A stretch of DNA of 64,000 nucleotides from Brachynemurus nebulosus (Eukaryota > Arthropoda > Insecta > Neuroptera > Myrmeleontidae), in the NCBI GenBank assembly GCA_035578155.1, contig JAPWDM010000001.1, forward strand, positions 78,667,816-78,731,815, written 5' to 3'. Shown here one piece after another: positions 22,426-33,796 of this stretch. A program made the translations under genes and the position numbers. Numbering within the stretch: position 1 is the first letter of the stretch; each line of letters opens with the position of its first letter. The notes below the pieces were generated by a model. The model ran no database searches. It had not been told where the DNA came from and saw only the letters and a list, made by a program, of their open reading frames with translations.

Positions 22426-22531
22426 AGTTAAACTTACACAAAATATTGTCAATTTACCGGTGGTTGTCAAAGAGTTAACATCTCTTTCGCTGAAAAAACA
22501 ATTTCGTGGTATAACAATTGTATTTCGAACC

Positions 22532-22708
22532 ATGATAATTTACAATTCAGAGCAGTCCACCACTAGACAACCTAGCAAAGGACTTTCGAAACCTAAGATC
22601 ATTAAACGTAAAACTTTTAAGCGACAACACATTTCACCCGAAAATTTAGCATTCCTTAAATCACTAGGTCTTAAAGTGAAAAGAACATGGTACTCAGTAA
22701 TGTGCTAA
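22532..22708 (+). CDS. Small basic ORF ending in a FLKSLGLKV motif
   Basis: ATG at 22532 gives 58 residues. The frame is open further upstream (from 22298) through the minisatellite, so the real start is uncertain. The sequence is rich in Lys/Arg, with a C-terminal block ISPENLAFLKSLGLKVKR. I recall similar 'FLKSLG' C-termini in ORFs of PolB-bearing arthropod elements but cannot name the family. It could be the last exon of a longer protein, though no acceptor was verified. Confidence 0.4.
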   Translation: MIIYNSEQSTTRQPSKGLSKPKIIKRKTFKRQHISPENLAFLKSLGLKVKRTWYSVMC

Positions 22709-22817
22709 ATATTATTAACAGTTTGTAATTTGATGGTCAACTAGCAATAGCTATTAGTATCCATTTTCGGATACATCCCATAAATTAACTAACTATCCTC
22801 ACCAATTTTAATTATTT

Positions 22818-22853
22818 TATATAAAGTTGTGGATTGTGTGAGTAAATTCAGTT
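22818..22853 (+). promoter_or_regulatory. TATA plus initiator of the YVKG gene
   Basis: TATATAAAG at 22818-22826 and TTCAGTT at 22847-22853 place the start at 22850, 30 bp after the TATAAA. The ATG is at 22872. Same layout as in element A. Confidence 0.6.
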
Positions 22854-22871
22854 CTACGGCGGCGATAAAAA

Positions 22872-23361
22872 ATGGCGTTTCTTGATATACAAGGTTATCA
22901 AGGAGCTAACAGCCAATTTTATTTTAAAGAAGTTGGTATCGTTGCGGAAAATTCGGATGAAATATTACATCTTATATTCGATGCACCGTTTGATTTCAAC
23001 GAGTTGCCGAAGAAATATGAACGGGTTGCTGCACGTTGGCTTTGCCGAAATTGGCATGGGATACCTTGGTCGTATGGATTTATTCCGTACAAAAAAAACT
23101 TCATACCATATTGAAACCTATATTAAAGAAGTTTGATGTCATATACGTCAAGGGCAGTGAAAAAGGAAATGGATTTCAAATTTGTTTGATGACACCGAAC
23201 ACCGGTCGTGGATTTTGAATTTGGAGGAAATATTTGATGTATCGAAGATTTCCAATCTGCGAGATGAATATTATTCAAGACGTTGTATGCTTCATTCATA
23301 CAAAATTTGTTCATTAGAAAATTGTATTCTTTTAAAAAATTTTTATATGAAAAATAAATAG
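22872..23361 (+). pseudogene. YVKG-family protein with two frameshifts (or homopolymer errors)
   Basis: About 160 residues spread over three frames. Frame one (22872-23096) has FLDIQGYQGANSQFYFKEVG and WHGIPW. Frame two (23097 to about 23168) has FDVIYVKGSEKG. Frame three (to TAG 23359-23361) has NLEEIFDVSKISNLRDEYYS and RRCMLHSYKICSLENC. Both shifts fall in A runs (23091-23098 and near 23168), so sequencing or assembly error is possible. The pattern D-x-x-G, W-HG-x-x-W, IYVKG-x-EK, C..H....C..EN is one I recall as widespread in uncharacterised arthropod and cnidarian element proteins. The spaced Asp and late His/Cys might be a nuclease-type fold, but that is a guess. AATAAA follows at 23417. 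Confidence 0.65.
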
Positions 23362-24024
23362 ATTTTAAGTAATATATAGATTTAAGCAATTTAATTTTTT
23401 GTATACATATTCTATAAATAAAATTTAGAAAAAAAAATATGTGCGTTTTATTTAATTATTACCCTGAATTCCCCTATTTTTTACAGGAAGAAGTTACTTT
23501 CGTTAATCTATAAAAGTATTGACAAAAAATCTTATGAAATTTTTTTATTCTAATTGAAAAGCATATAATTTCATGATACAGCCTGTATAAGAATACACTC
23601 ATGCATACATGCATTTATACCTGCACCCATGTATACATGCATTTGTATATTATAATTATATTATGTATGTGTGATGTAAGTTTTAAGTTAATTTTTTACC
23701 CCAAAACTACTAATTTATAAAAAAATTTAGCAAATCTTAATGCTGTTATAATTTTTATATTAAACAACATAGTTAAATTATAGTATACATATTAAGAAAT
23801 AATCCAAGTATTTATTGTACAGTAATATATACGAATTTATTTGCAAACATATTACTTTTTTGCTAATTAAGCAAATATTTTTCCAATGTTGATAAAAGTG
23901 ATAAATTATTTTAGTTAGATTTTGTTGACATAAAGACTACAATCATTTACTAGTATGTATTTATAAAATTAAAATTAAATAGCGATATACAGAGTGTATA
24001 CATAACATATTCTTAATATACAAC
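23362..24024. other. AT-rich spacer before the right TIR
   Basis: No ORF with a recognisable domain; contains the polyadenylation signal near 23417 and short repeated CATACATGCATTT-type words near 23600-23645. Confidence 0.4.
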
Positions 24025-24802
24025 CGGTCAGAAATCTGGAGTCTGGACCCTGGAGTCTGAAATCTGGAGTCTGAAGTCATGATTGCGGCTAGCGCATGGT
24101 ACAGTGCCCCCACAAAATTTAGCGGCCTCCCCGATTTTCGTTTAAAATGACGCAATTAAGGCAAGCGCGTGTTGGGGTCAAGGTTTGCACGTACACAAAA
24201 TAAGTACTGTACGCTTCAAAAAGTGATCGGACACCTTTTTGGTCAGGGGGGTCCACACTTTTGACATGGTAGTGTACCAAAAATTTAAGTACAGTACGGC
24301 GTCAAAAGTTTGGGGCTACCCCCGAGTTAGGGTAACCCCACATTTTTGACGCGGTAGTGTACCCCATCTATCAAATTGTGGCCTAAAATTCAGTCTGCGC
24401 ATGCGTCGTGTACTTAAATTCAGTCTGCGCATGCGTTAGGTTTGGCTGGTAATGGGTTAACACAAAACTAAATTGTGACGAAAATAGTGATGATGCATAA
24501 TGGGTTAACTTGAATTTATTTTGTCGAAGTGATGACTCAGGTCTTTGGAGTTTCAAGGCCAACAGTATGAGCGCGTGTGGGGTCAAATGTCAACAACAAA
24601 TTTTAAATACATGTACTTGGTACGTGCCGGGTCAAAGGTCAAGGTTTGCACATCGATACAGTTTGATGACTCATCAGTTCGGAATGTGTAGTACCGTAAA
24701 ATGGGTGCAATAGACCCATAAGACACACGCTTTCAAACATCGTCAAAGGGGTTCAAGTTACTCCGTTTTGCGGTGGCCCAGAACTGTCCTAGCTATTCTA
24801 CT
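24025..24802. repeat. Element B right TIR
   Basis: 778 bp, inverted copy of 14199-14962, ending ...CTATTCTACT next to the TATGGT duplication. Contains the two NRF-1/Ewg-like GCGCATGCGT words at about 24396 and 24427. Confidence 0.9.
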
Positions 24803-25526
24803 TATGGTTACTGCGGCGTCTCTCCCGACGCGGCATCTCTCTCGCATTTACCCTATCTGATTTTAAAAAAAAATTAGAACAACTATAAATTTAAAGCTTT
24901 TTTTTATACCTAAGATTATATAAATATCAAAATTTTTAACAAATTCTTTTATCATTATCTCTGATAAAGCAGAAATCATTTTTGTACTGAATAAAAATAA
25001 TTTTTGCGTGTAAAAATGACAAATAACTTGATATAAAAGTAAAAAGTAATAAAATTGTAAAAAAGTAGGTAACTTTGAACGACTATATCTCAGCCAGTTT
25101 TTATCGAAAATATTTTTATCGGTCACCATTCTGATGGGAATTGCATCAGCTTTCTTTTTTGTGAACCAATGCCTATACCTAAATTCACTCAGAAAAAAAT
25201 GCTGCACAAAGATTTAAAAAGAAAGAAAAATTGAAAAATTTCCGCTTTTTTTTAAATAGTTTTTTTGACTTATTTTGTTGGAAAAAAGTTTTTTGAGTTC
25301 ATAGAGTGCCACTTCGATAGGAAATTTAATTCTCTACAAAAAGTCATATCATGTGTAGGTGCGAAAAATGCAGTTTTTGAGTTATAGTTAAAAAACTTAG
25401 GAGTCGATAAGTTTACGCCGTTTGTAAAAACCCACGCCTAAAAATAGCACTTTGTGAATTTATCATCTTGGGGTACAACTGAACATATGAAACAGTAAAA
25501 CACCTGTTACGTATTAGTTCCTTTTC

Positions 25527-26611
25527 GCCCTGTTTTTTTGTACATAATTTTTTCAAGACCACATCGCGGTGTGAAAAAGTCTTGTAAAATAGCTTGAGAT
25601 GATTTTTATAATATTTTTTTTTATATCTAAGCCCCATTTGAAAAATATTGAGCTCCAAAGTGGCGAAATATGTTTTAACATTAGGAAACATCCTTTAAAA
25701 AATCTAGACAAAATGTTCATTTTTCATAAGTAATTCCAGAAAGAATTTCACATACCCTATGGTGCTCATGGTGCAGGATATCGTTATAAAAATTTTTTAA
25801 AATGAGGCTGAGTTTTTTTAACTACCTTTCATTTTTAAGCCTCGTTTGCGAAATGAACGGGGGTAGGGACCACTAGGATATGGATCATTAGGTTTGAAGA
25901 TTGACAAATTTGATGACTAGTTGTTGTTTTAAGATTAAACAGGTGATAGGCCATCATGATGCAATGATTTTTTTTTGTTGAATGAATGACTATTAAAGAC
26001 TAAGCTTATTACAGAGGCTGGTAATACAAAATACATAAGTAATTAATAAAAACTTACAAGAATTTTACATATCTAATGCACTTGCTATTAAGTAAAGTTA
26101 TTAAATTATAGTAACAGTTGTAACAGTATACATGTTTTTTTTGTTTTTTGTTTTTTTACAACTTTTCAGGGGCAATTGCGGAAATGTCGAAAAAAAAAAC
26201 TAAATAAATACACAAATGAGAAGGAAAAAGAAAAATACATGCCAAATACATGAAAAATGTACTGCCAAAATACATAAATGATTATACAGTGGGCAAGTCG
26301 CAATAGCCTCTGAACTGAATAAATTTGTTTAATAAAAATAGAAAACAGAAAGTAGAAGATTCTTTAGAAATTGTCCTAAAAATACTATATTATAAAAAAA
26401 GAGAAGGAAAGTAGAAATAGTTTGACATCAGGAATGAGTTGTACCGGTCCGAAATAAGCATGACTAAAAAGAGAAATAACTGAGTTATTATTCATTGATT
26501 ATAAATGATCTGATTTTTAAAAGGTTCGCAAAAAAACAATAGATGTCATTAAGTTGGTGATAATTAGCAATGGAGAATTTCACAAAAGTTTTCCTCCTAA
26601 TATATATATAT
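25527..26611. other. Intergenic AT-rich DNA
   Basis: No gene or clear repeat seen between element C and the LTR element; ends in a short TA tract (26601-26611) that is the retroelement insertion site. Confidence 0.4.
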
Positions 26612-26912
26612 AGTTATATAACGCTCTTATGGAACACCCTATATAAATAAAATTCAATCAAATATAATTTTTATAAAATAATTTTTGTAATAAAATAATA
26701 ATTCCTTTAATTGTAAATTGTAGAATCAGCAACGCACGTGGAATCACAATTGGCCGGATATAAAAATCTGACTAATCAATTAAAAACAAATAAATAGCCA
26801 CTGTTATTTCACGTCGCCGATCTTTTTCATATTTGAAGTGATATGTAAATTTTGTATTTTGGACTAAATAAATTTCATTTTTTTTGGAACGTGCGAGTAT
26901 CGAATCCTTATT
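26612..26912 (+). repeat. 5' LTR
   Basis: Begins AGTTATATAACGCTC and ends ...CGAATCCTTATT just before the primer-binding site. It contains a TATAAAAA word (about 26759) and AATAAA words near the 3' end. Confidence 0.88.
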
Positions 26913-26932
26913 TGGCGCAGTCGGTAGGATCC
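26913..26932 (+). other. Primer-binding site (tRNA-Ser type)
   Basis: TGGCGCAGTCGGTAGGATCC directly follows the LTR. This is the site type of the 17.6/297-like errantiviruses, known to pair with the 3' end of a tRNA-Ser. Confidence 0.8.
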
Positions 26933-27120
26933 AAACTATTGTTGCGTACATTGTTGTAAAATCATGGACAAAGTATTGACGGTTTATCAGTATAAGTGTT
27001 CAATCTAAGCGGTTTACTTAGACAAGTGGTTTTGCCGTGTACCTGATAGTGGATCACAATTCAATTGGTGGATTTCAATCCTTCAGTTCCCGGTTCGAAT
27101 CTACATCCAGAGTCATCCAG

Positions 27121-27146
27121 ATGGAGGCGATAGTGTGCATGTAAGT
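27121..27146 (+). promoter_or_regulatory. Leader ATG and splice-donor-like site
   Basis: A short ATG-started frame runs into GTAAGT at 27141-27146. Errantivirus env is made from a spliced mRNA with its donor in the leader, so this is a candidate env donor. I could not identify an in-frame acceptor with confidence. Confidence 0.4.
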
Positions 27147-27489
27147 ACCATAATTTTACTTGTTTTGCTCATTATCTATGCCTAACGTTCCGAAATTTAA
27201 ATTTAAGTCCTCACACAAACCATATCCTTCGAAAAAGTTCCCTCTCACTTCCGGTGCTGAATACACAAGTGTAGAGTCAAATTCTTCTCTTTCGCTGAAT
27301 ACGATTAGTGAAGAAATTAATTTAGCTAGTGTTAGTTTAGAAAATATTAATTTGAATTCAAACGAAAATATTAATTTAAAAGAAAACGAAAATAATTTTG
27401 ATAAAAATTCTAATAATAGTTTAAATAATCTAACCTCTGATTTAAGTAATAATCTTACATATAATTATAATAGTAATAATTTTAATAAA

Positions 27490-28620
27490 ATGGCAACCGC
27501 TAAAGAATTTTTCGATGCCTTAAGAATTCCCGATGCAATTAAAGAATTGCCAAGGTTTGACGCCAATCCTCGACTTTTATATGATTTTATTTCGAATGTG
27601 GAAGAAATTTTAGAAGTAATACCAGGTGCAGATGGTACACCTCAGGGTAAATTATGGCTCAGAGCCATAAGAAATAAAATTATAGACCAGGCTAACGAAG
27701 TTCTAGATATGTATGGAACGGCTCTTAACTGGAACGAAATTAAATCAAATCTTATATCCCATTATTCTGATAAAAGGAATGAAACCAGCCTAATACGCGA
27801 CCTGCATAGCATAAAACAAAGTAACTTAACAATCGAACAATATTACTCTTCCATAATTGAATTATTTTCTGCAATGACAAATCATATTAAATTATATGAA
27901 ACAGATCAAACTGTTGTTGTAGCTAAAACAAAATTATATTCGGATATGTGCTTAAACGTTTTCTTAACAGGACTTAGGGAACCACTTGGTTCAGTTATTA
28001 GAGCAAGGGGTCCGAAATCACTTAAACAAGCTTTCGAATTTTGTATCATTGAACAGAATATACACTATGCTAGGAACACATCAAGTACATACACACAAAA
28101 CAGACCAACACCAAAAATTAACCAACCGTTACCACCACCTCATTTTAAAATTCCAGCCAATCCAAATAGAAATCCTTTAACCTTTAATAAACCTAACCAG
28201 TATCAACAGTATCAACCAAAACCTCCTGTTCAACCGATTCAATATCAACCCCGTCCCCCTATTCAACAACCACAACCTAGAACAAATTTCAATCAAAATC
28301 GTCCTCAACAATCATACAGACCTACTCCAATGGACATAGGAACAAATTACACACATATACGTTCACAACAATACCGACCTCAACCAACAGTAGGGAATAA
28401 TTTCTTTAAAACACAAAGTAAACCTACATTTACTAGCCAGGAGCTACATAATCAGGAACAATCATTTGAAAAATTAGACGATTACGTACAACCTATACAA
28501 GGCAACAACGAATATAGTGACTTTCAATTAGAACCTACTGACGACGGAACTTTTGATCAACCATTCGAAATTGACGAATCGGATTTTCAATTCAGTTACC
28601 CGAACAATACGGATACATAG
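27490..28620 (+). CDS. gag: Gag
   Basis: Likely start is ATG 27490 (MATAKEFFDALRIPD). The frame is open upstream to 27160, which could add 110 Ser/Asn-rich residues. Start 27490 gives about 376 residues. The first 200 residues are a helical capsid-like region (RLLYDFISNVEEILEVI, then an IEQYYSSI block). The C-terminal part is Pro/Gln-rich and lacks an obvious CCHC zinc knuckle, as in many errantiviruses. Gag forms the particle in which reverse transcription occurs. The next frame (protease) overlaps in -1 near the end of gag, so Pol is presumably made by -1 frameshifting. Confidence 0.85.
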   Translation: MATAKEFFDALRIPDAIKELPRFDANPRLLYDFISNVEEILEVIPGADGTPQGKLWLRAIRNKIIDQANEVLDMYGTALNWNEIKSNLISHYSDKRNETSLIRDLHSIKQSNLTIEQYYSSIIELFSAMTNHIKLYETDQTVVVAKTKLYSDMCLNVFLTGLREPLGSVIRARGPKSLKQAFEFCIIEQNIHYARNTSSTYTQNRPTPKINQPLPPPHFKIPANPNRNPLTFNKPNQYQQYQPKPPVQPIQYQPRPPIQQPQPRTNFNQNRPQQSYRPTPMDIGTNYTHIRSQQYRPQPTVGNNFFKTQSKPTFTSQELHNQEQSFEKLDDYVQPIQGNNEYSDFQLEPTDDGTFDQPFEIDESDFQFSYPNNTDT

Positions 28621-31600
28621 ACAATAATAGCCACGGAACTACTTTACCATATATCCATATTTCTTCACCCTTCAACCGACCCTTAAAATTCCTTATTGAT
28701 ACCGGATCATCGAATTCCTTTATCAATCCCGAATTTGTACATCCTGATGACATTTATGAAACATCCCCCATAGAAATTCGTGCTATTTTAAATACATATA
28801 AACTGAACAAAAAAGTAAACCTTCCAATATTTACTGAGTTTAACCAACCAGGCGACTTAGAATTTATAATTTTCCGCTTTCATAATTATTTTGACGGACT
28901 TATCGGACTAGACAGTTTAAATAAATTAAAAGCTCAAATTAATGTACATGACAGGACACTCGTAACGGAACATTCTTTAAACAAATTACTTTTTAAACCG
29001 AACTTTACATCAGGGAAATATGAAATTCAACCTCATAACCAACAATTGATAAAACTACCAGTTGACATACAAAACGGTGAAGTGTTACTTAAAAATACTT
29101 ATTTGAACAATAAAATATTAATTCCCGAAGGCGTTTATAATTCAAAAGATTGGCATATTGTTGCACCTGTTAAAAACTTAACTAATCAAATTCAACCATT
29201 TTTTATTGAACAACCACTAAAAGTTGAACCTTTAAACCCTCAAATAATCGAATTTAATAGTCACCAAATTATAAATAATGAAATTGATCAAACCTCTTTA
29301 CCTATTGAAAAACTAATTCGTATCGATCATTTAAATTCAGAAGAAAAGAAAGCCATCTTAAAATTATGTCACGAATATGAAGACATATTTTTTTAAAGAA
29401 GGCCAAAATTTATCTTTTACAAATCAGGTGAAACATAAAATAAATACAACAGACAATATTCCAATCTATACGAAATCATATCGGTATCCGCAAATCCACA
29501 AGCAAGAAGTACAGAATCAGTTAGATAAAATGTTAAAACAGGGCATCATCAGACCAAGTTTCTCACCATGGTCGTCGCCTATTTGGATCGTTCCAAAGAA
29601 GCGTGATGCTAGTGGTAAACAAAAATGGCGTCTTGTAGTAGATTATCGAAAGTTAAACGAGAAAACTATAGACGACCGTTATCCACTTCCCAACATAACT
29701 GATATTTTAGACAAACTTGGAAAGTTTATGTACTTCACTACACTTGATCTCGCGAGTGGATTTCACCAAATCGAAGTAGATCCGAAAGATATTGAAAAGA
29801 CAGCATTTACAGTTGAGCACGGACATTTCGAATATGTCAGAATGCCATTTGGATTGAAAAACGCACCTTCCACCTTCCAACGCGTTATGGATAACGTCCT
29901 TAAAGAGCTACAGGGAACTACCTGTTTAGTTTATGTGGACGATATCATCGTCTTTTCAACATCTTTACAAGAACATGTAACGAATCTTGGTAAAACATTT
30001 GAAAAACTACGTCAAGCTAATCTTAAAGTTCAACTAGATAAGTCAGAATTTTTACATCGCGAAGAAGCCTTTTTAGGGCACGTAGTTACAAGAGACGGAG
30101 TGAAGCCTAACCCTTCGAAAATCGAAGCTATTACAAAATATCCAATACCAAGAACACAGAAAGACAAAAAGCTTTCTCGGACTTTTAGGCTACTATAGAA
30201 AATTCATTAAAGACTTTGCGAAACTAACAAAACCTATGACTAGTTGTTTAAAGAAAGGAACAGACGTAAAAATAACACCTGAATACATCAAATGTTTCCA
30301 AGCGTGTAAAGAACTACTTACTAATGACCCTATTTTATCTTATCCTGATTTTACTAAACCGTTTAACTTAACCACGGACGCAAGTAATGTGGCGATTGGA
30401 GCTGTACTGTCTCAAGGACCTATCGGACAGGACAAACCCATATGTTACGCATCCAGGACTCTGACACAAACCGAACAAAACTACTCGACAATAGAAAAAG
30501 AACTTTTAGCTATTGTATGGGCGACTAAATACTTCAGACCGTATCTTTTTGGGAGAAAAATTAAAATTATCACGGACCACAAACCACTAACTTGGTTAAT
30601 GTCTTTAAAAGAACCCAATTCTAAATTAGTTAGATGGTGGTTAAAACTTGAGGAGTTCGATTATCAGATAATACATAAAGCAGGCCGTTGTAACACCAAT
30701 GCTGATGCTTTATCACGTACTAAAATAGCCGAAAATCATAATATCGAAAATGTTAACGACTCTGAAAGTATCAGTAGTAATTCTAGTAATACATCACTCC
30801 AAGATAACCAACATACAGCTAACGACGACATTGAAACAATATGCAGTGCAGACGAGGACAACACATCCTTTATCCCTATTTCCGAAAATCCCTTAAATGA
30901 CTTTAGCGAACAAATAATTTTAAAACAAAATAAAAACAGACCAAACAGAAAACTTGAAATAATTTTTAAAACAAAACGTAGACAGACATTTCAATTCCCT
31001 AGTTATTCTAATCAAATAATTGTAAATCTTCTTGAACAGTTTTTTGCTCCTAAAAAGACAGTAGCTCTATTTTGCTCAGATGACCAAATATTTAATCGAT
31101 TACAGGAAATTTACTCACAATATTTCAGTCAGGGCAAACAATTTAGAATAGTACGTTGTACAAAAATTTTACAAGACATAACAGACGAACGAGAACAAGA
31201 CGAAATCATATCTAAATATCATAAAACAAGTAACCATAGAGGAATTAAAGAAACATTTCAACATTTAAGACGTGACTATTACTTTCCCTCTTTAAAATCA
31301 AAACTGACCTATTATATAAACAATTGTAAAGTTTGCAACGAAAATAAATACGACAGACACCCACCGAAACAAAAATTTGCATTAACTCTAACACCAACAA
31401 GACCATTAGAAATAGTTCATATAGACATATTTTATGTTAATAAACAGACAATGTTAACAATTATTGACAAATTTTCTAAATTCGCACAGGCGTACACTAT
31501 CGAAACCAGAAATACTCCCCATATAATTAACGCTATCGTAAAATTCATTAGTACCTATAGTAAACCAAAATAATTAGTTGCAGACTCCCAAAAAGGTTTT

Positions 31601-32281
31601 GATTCAATATTATTCAGACAGTTTTGTGATAATTATGACATCAAATTACATATTACGTCAGTTAGAAGTTCAAACTCAAACTCGTTAGTAGAACGATTCC
31701 ATTCGACTCTACTTGAACTTTACAGAATAATACACAATCAAACTACATCAGAAACACATGATCATGAGCGAAAATTAGCAGAAGCAGTTTTCACTTACAA
31801 TAACTCAATTCATTCCACTACAAAATACACACCCTTTGAACTATTCTTTGGTAGGGAATACGACATGACGACAAAACAAGATTTACAGGAAATTCAAAAT
31901 AAACAACAAGAACTTTATGACAAAGTTAACGAAAAGGTCCTACAAAATAAACAAAACAAAATAGAAAAAGTAAATCAGACTAGGGACGAACCTTTTGAAT
32001 ACACTCCAAATACTACAGCTTACATGACCGAAAACAAACACAACAATAAATTAAATCCTAAATTCAAACAACTTCAAATTAAACAAAATAATAGGCTGAC
32101 TATTTTAGATCAGAAAAATCGAAAATTACACAAACAAAAACTGAAACGACCTATTAAATTACAGGTTAATCCTCTTCCAATTCCTGATGATCAAAATAAC
32201 GACACAGACAATCGAAATACAGGACATGACAAACAACCCCGGAGTATTAGCCCTCAACCTGGGACAAGCAAGGATAGTTAG
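28600..32281 (+). pseudogene. pol: Pol: protease, reverse transcriptase, RNase H, integrase (broken)
   Basis: Domains in order: aspartic protease (FLIDTGSSNSFI at about 28690), a connector, reverse transcriptase with YVDDIIVF (about 29932), RNase H with TTDASNVAIGAVLSQ (about 30370), integrase zinc-binding HHCC region (about 31220-31340) and integrase core. The frame changes at the T run 29389-29396, changes again near 30170-30185, and meets an in-frame TAA at 31571-31573 before the second catalytic region of integrase. The final part (to TAG 32279-32281) overlaps the start of env. Breaks could be real or partly assembly errors in homopolymers. As read, the reverse transcriptase and integrase could not be made as one product. 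Confidence 0.88.
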
Positions 32282-33796
32282 AAATTACATAAAATACATA
32301 CACATCATAAATCTGAATAGTTACGAGAATAATTTAATTAAAATCAAACAAGCAATACAAATTGTCAATAAAAATAATAAATTAGAAAACATAAGAGATG
32401 TTGTTAACGCTAAATTTAAAGACTTAGAAAACAATTTTAAAACTATCTATCCTCGTAGAATTTCCAAGCGTGGCCTTATTAACGGGCTGGGAACAGTAGT
32501 CAAATGCATTACGGGTAACATGGATAGCAATGATGCTATGCAAATCACAAAGGACATCGATAATCTAAAATTAAATCAGAATAATGCGATATTCCAACTA
32601 AATAAACAGGTAAAAATCAATAATCAGATGCTCGATAGATTTGATAATATTACTAATCATATCAATAAACAACAGGAGATAATTAATAAATATTTAAAAA
32701 CAATTAGTTCAGATTTTCAGAATCAAATTTTAAAAGACGAGGATGAAATTCAGTATTTACAATATCTATCCCAACTAACATACAATATCGATTTATTAAA
32801 TTCACATATTAAAGATATCATACAGTCAATAAACCTAGCTAAATTAAACATAATCTCCAGAAATACTCTTTTACCTGAAGAATTAGACTTTGCATATCAA
32901 ACCCTAAAACGGCAAAATATCCCAATTATTTCTATGGAACAAATATACGAATTATTACCATTTCAAACATTCTACAACCATACAAATATTATTTTCAACA
33001 TTCAAATACCACAGTTTTATCCCATACAATTTACTTTAAATTTCCTGGAACCACTACCTACAAAACAACTTAAAACACTCAAATTAAATAACCCATATGT
33101 CCTATTTAATGAGCATTACATGTATTTTATGGGAAAACTATGCCCTAAGTTGGAGAAGATTTTCCTGTGTCAAGACGAAAATATTAAATTAATCAAAACA
33201 GATTTCGATCAATGTTATGGAAAAATACTTGGCGGAGATACCGGCGACTGTACCTATCAAGAATATGGAAACGGGACCGAAATCAAGAAATTAAGGAACC
33301 AGTACATCATCATGAAAAATGTACGATCCACCCTTGTTACTAGTACCTGCGGTATCAGACAACGTGTATTAAATGGAACAATTCTAATACATTTCAAAAA
33401 TTGTTCCGGCACCGTCAAAAATTTAACATATGACGACACAGTGTACCAAATTCAAGAACAACCACTTCAGATCCTACCCTTACACAACGTCGAAATTAAC
33501 GAAATTAAACTGGAAAAACAATTAAACCTGGAAAAATTACACACATACCACATACAAAATAGGGACAACATTCAAATTATTCGTTCTCAAGGAATCTTTC
33601 ACATATCAGCAACATACACCTTAATCGCCATCATCATAATTGGAACTTTAGCTAGCACAATCATCTCCATGTGGAAAAAGAAAATGAAGAAAGAAATTAG
33701 CCCACCAGCATCATCTACAGCATCAAGACCCAGTAACGCGCCCACATCACCTACAGGCAAACTTCTATGGTCGTTGCCTTTGTCTAGCGAGGGAGG

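Larger units (their letters stand above)
14199..24802. mobile_element. Element B: 10.6-kb Polinton-like PolB element
   Basis: Long, nearly identical TIRs, 5'-AG...CT-3' termini and a 6-bp duplication match Polinton/Maverick or adintovirus-type elements. Cargo in order: spliced PolB (+), 249-residue orphan (+), C2H2/acidic protein (-) behind an AP-1 repeat array, small basic ORF (+), YVKG protein (+). At 10.6 kb it is shorter than typical 15-20 kb Polintons. I found no retroviral-like integrase (no zinc-binding HHCC or DDE block), no double-jelly-roll capsid, no packaging ATPase and no maturation protease. It may therefore be a derivative that depends on integrase supplied elsewhere, or a distinct lineage. 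The 67-codon mirror ORFs inside the two TIRs are identical in translation, implying recent insertion. Confidence 0.85.
11013..25526. mobile_element. Element C: TIR element interrupted by element B
   Basis: The left arm (11013 to about 11735) and right arm (about 24815-25526) are inverted copies, roughly 85-90% alike by eye, starting GGAA.TAAT.CGTAACAG. Removing element B leaves about 3.9 kb. Words of the type GGGAGAGATGCCGC recur near 11720, 11925, 13860 and 24830. No transposase is seen in the remaining interior. No target duplication was identified, so the class is unknown. Confidence 0.55.
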
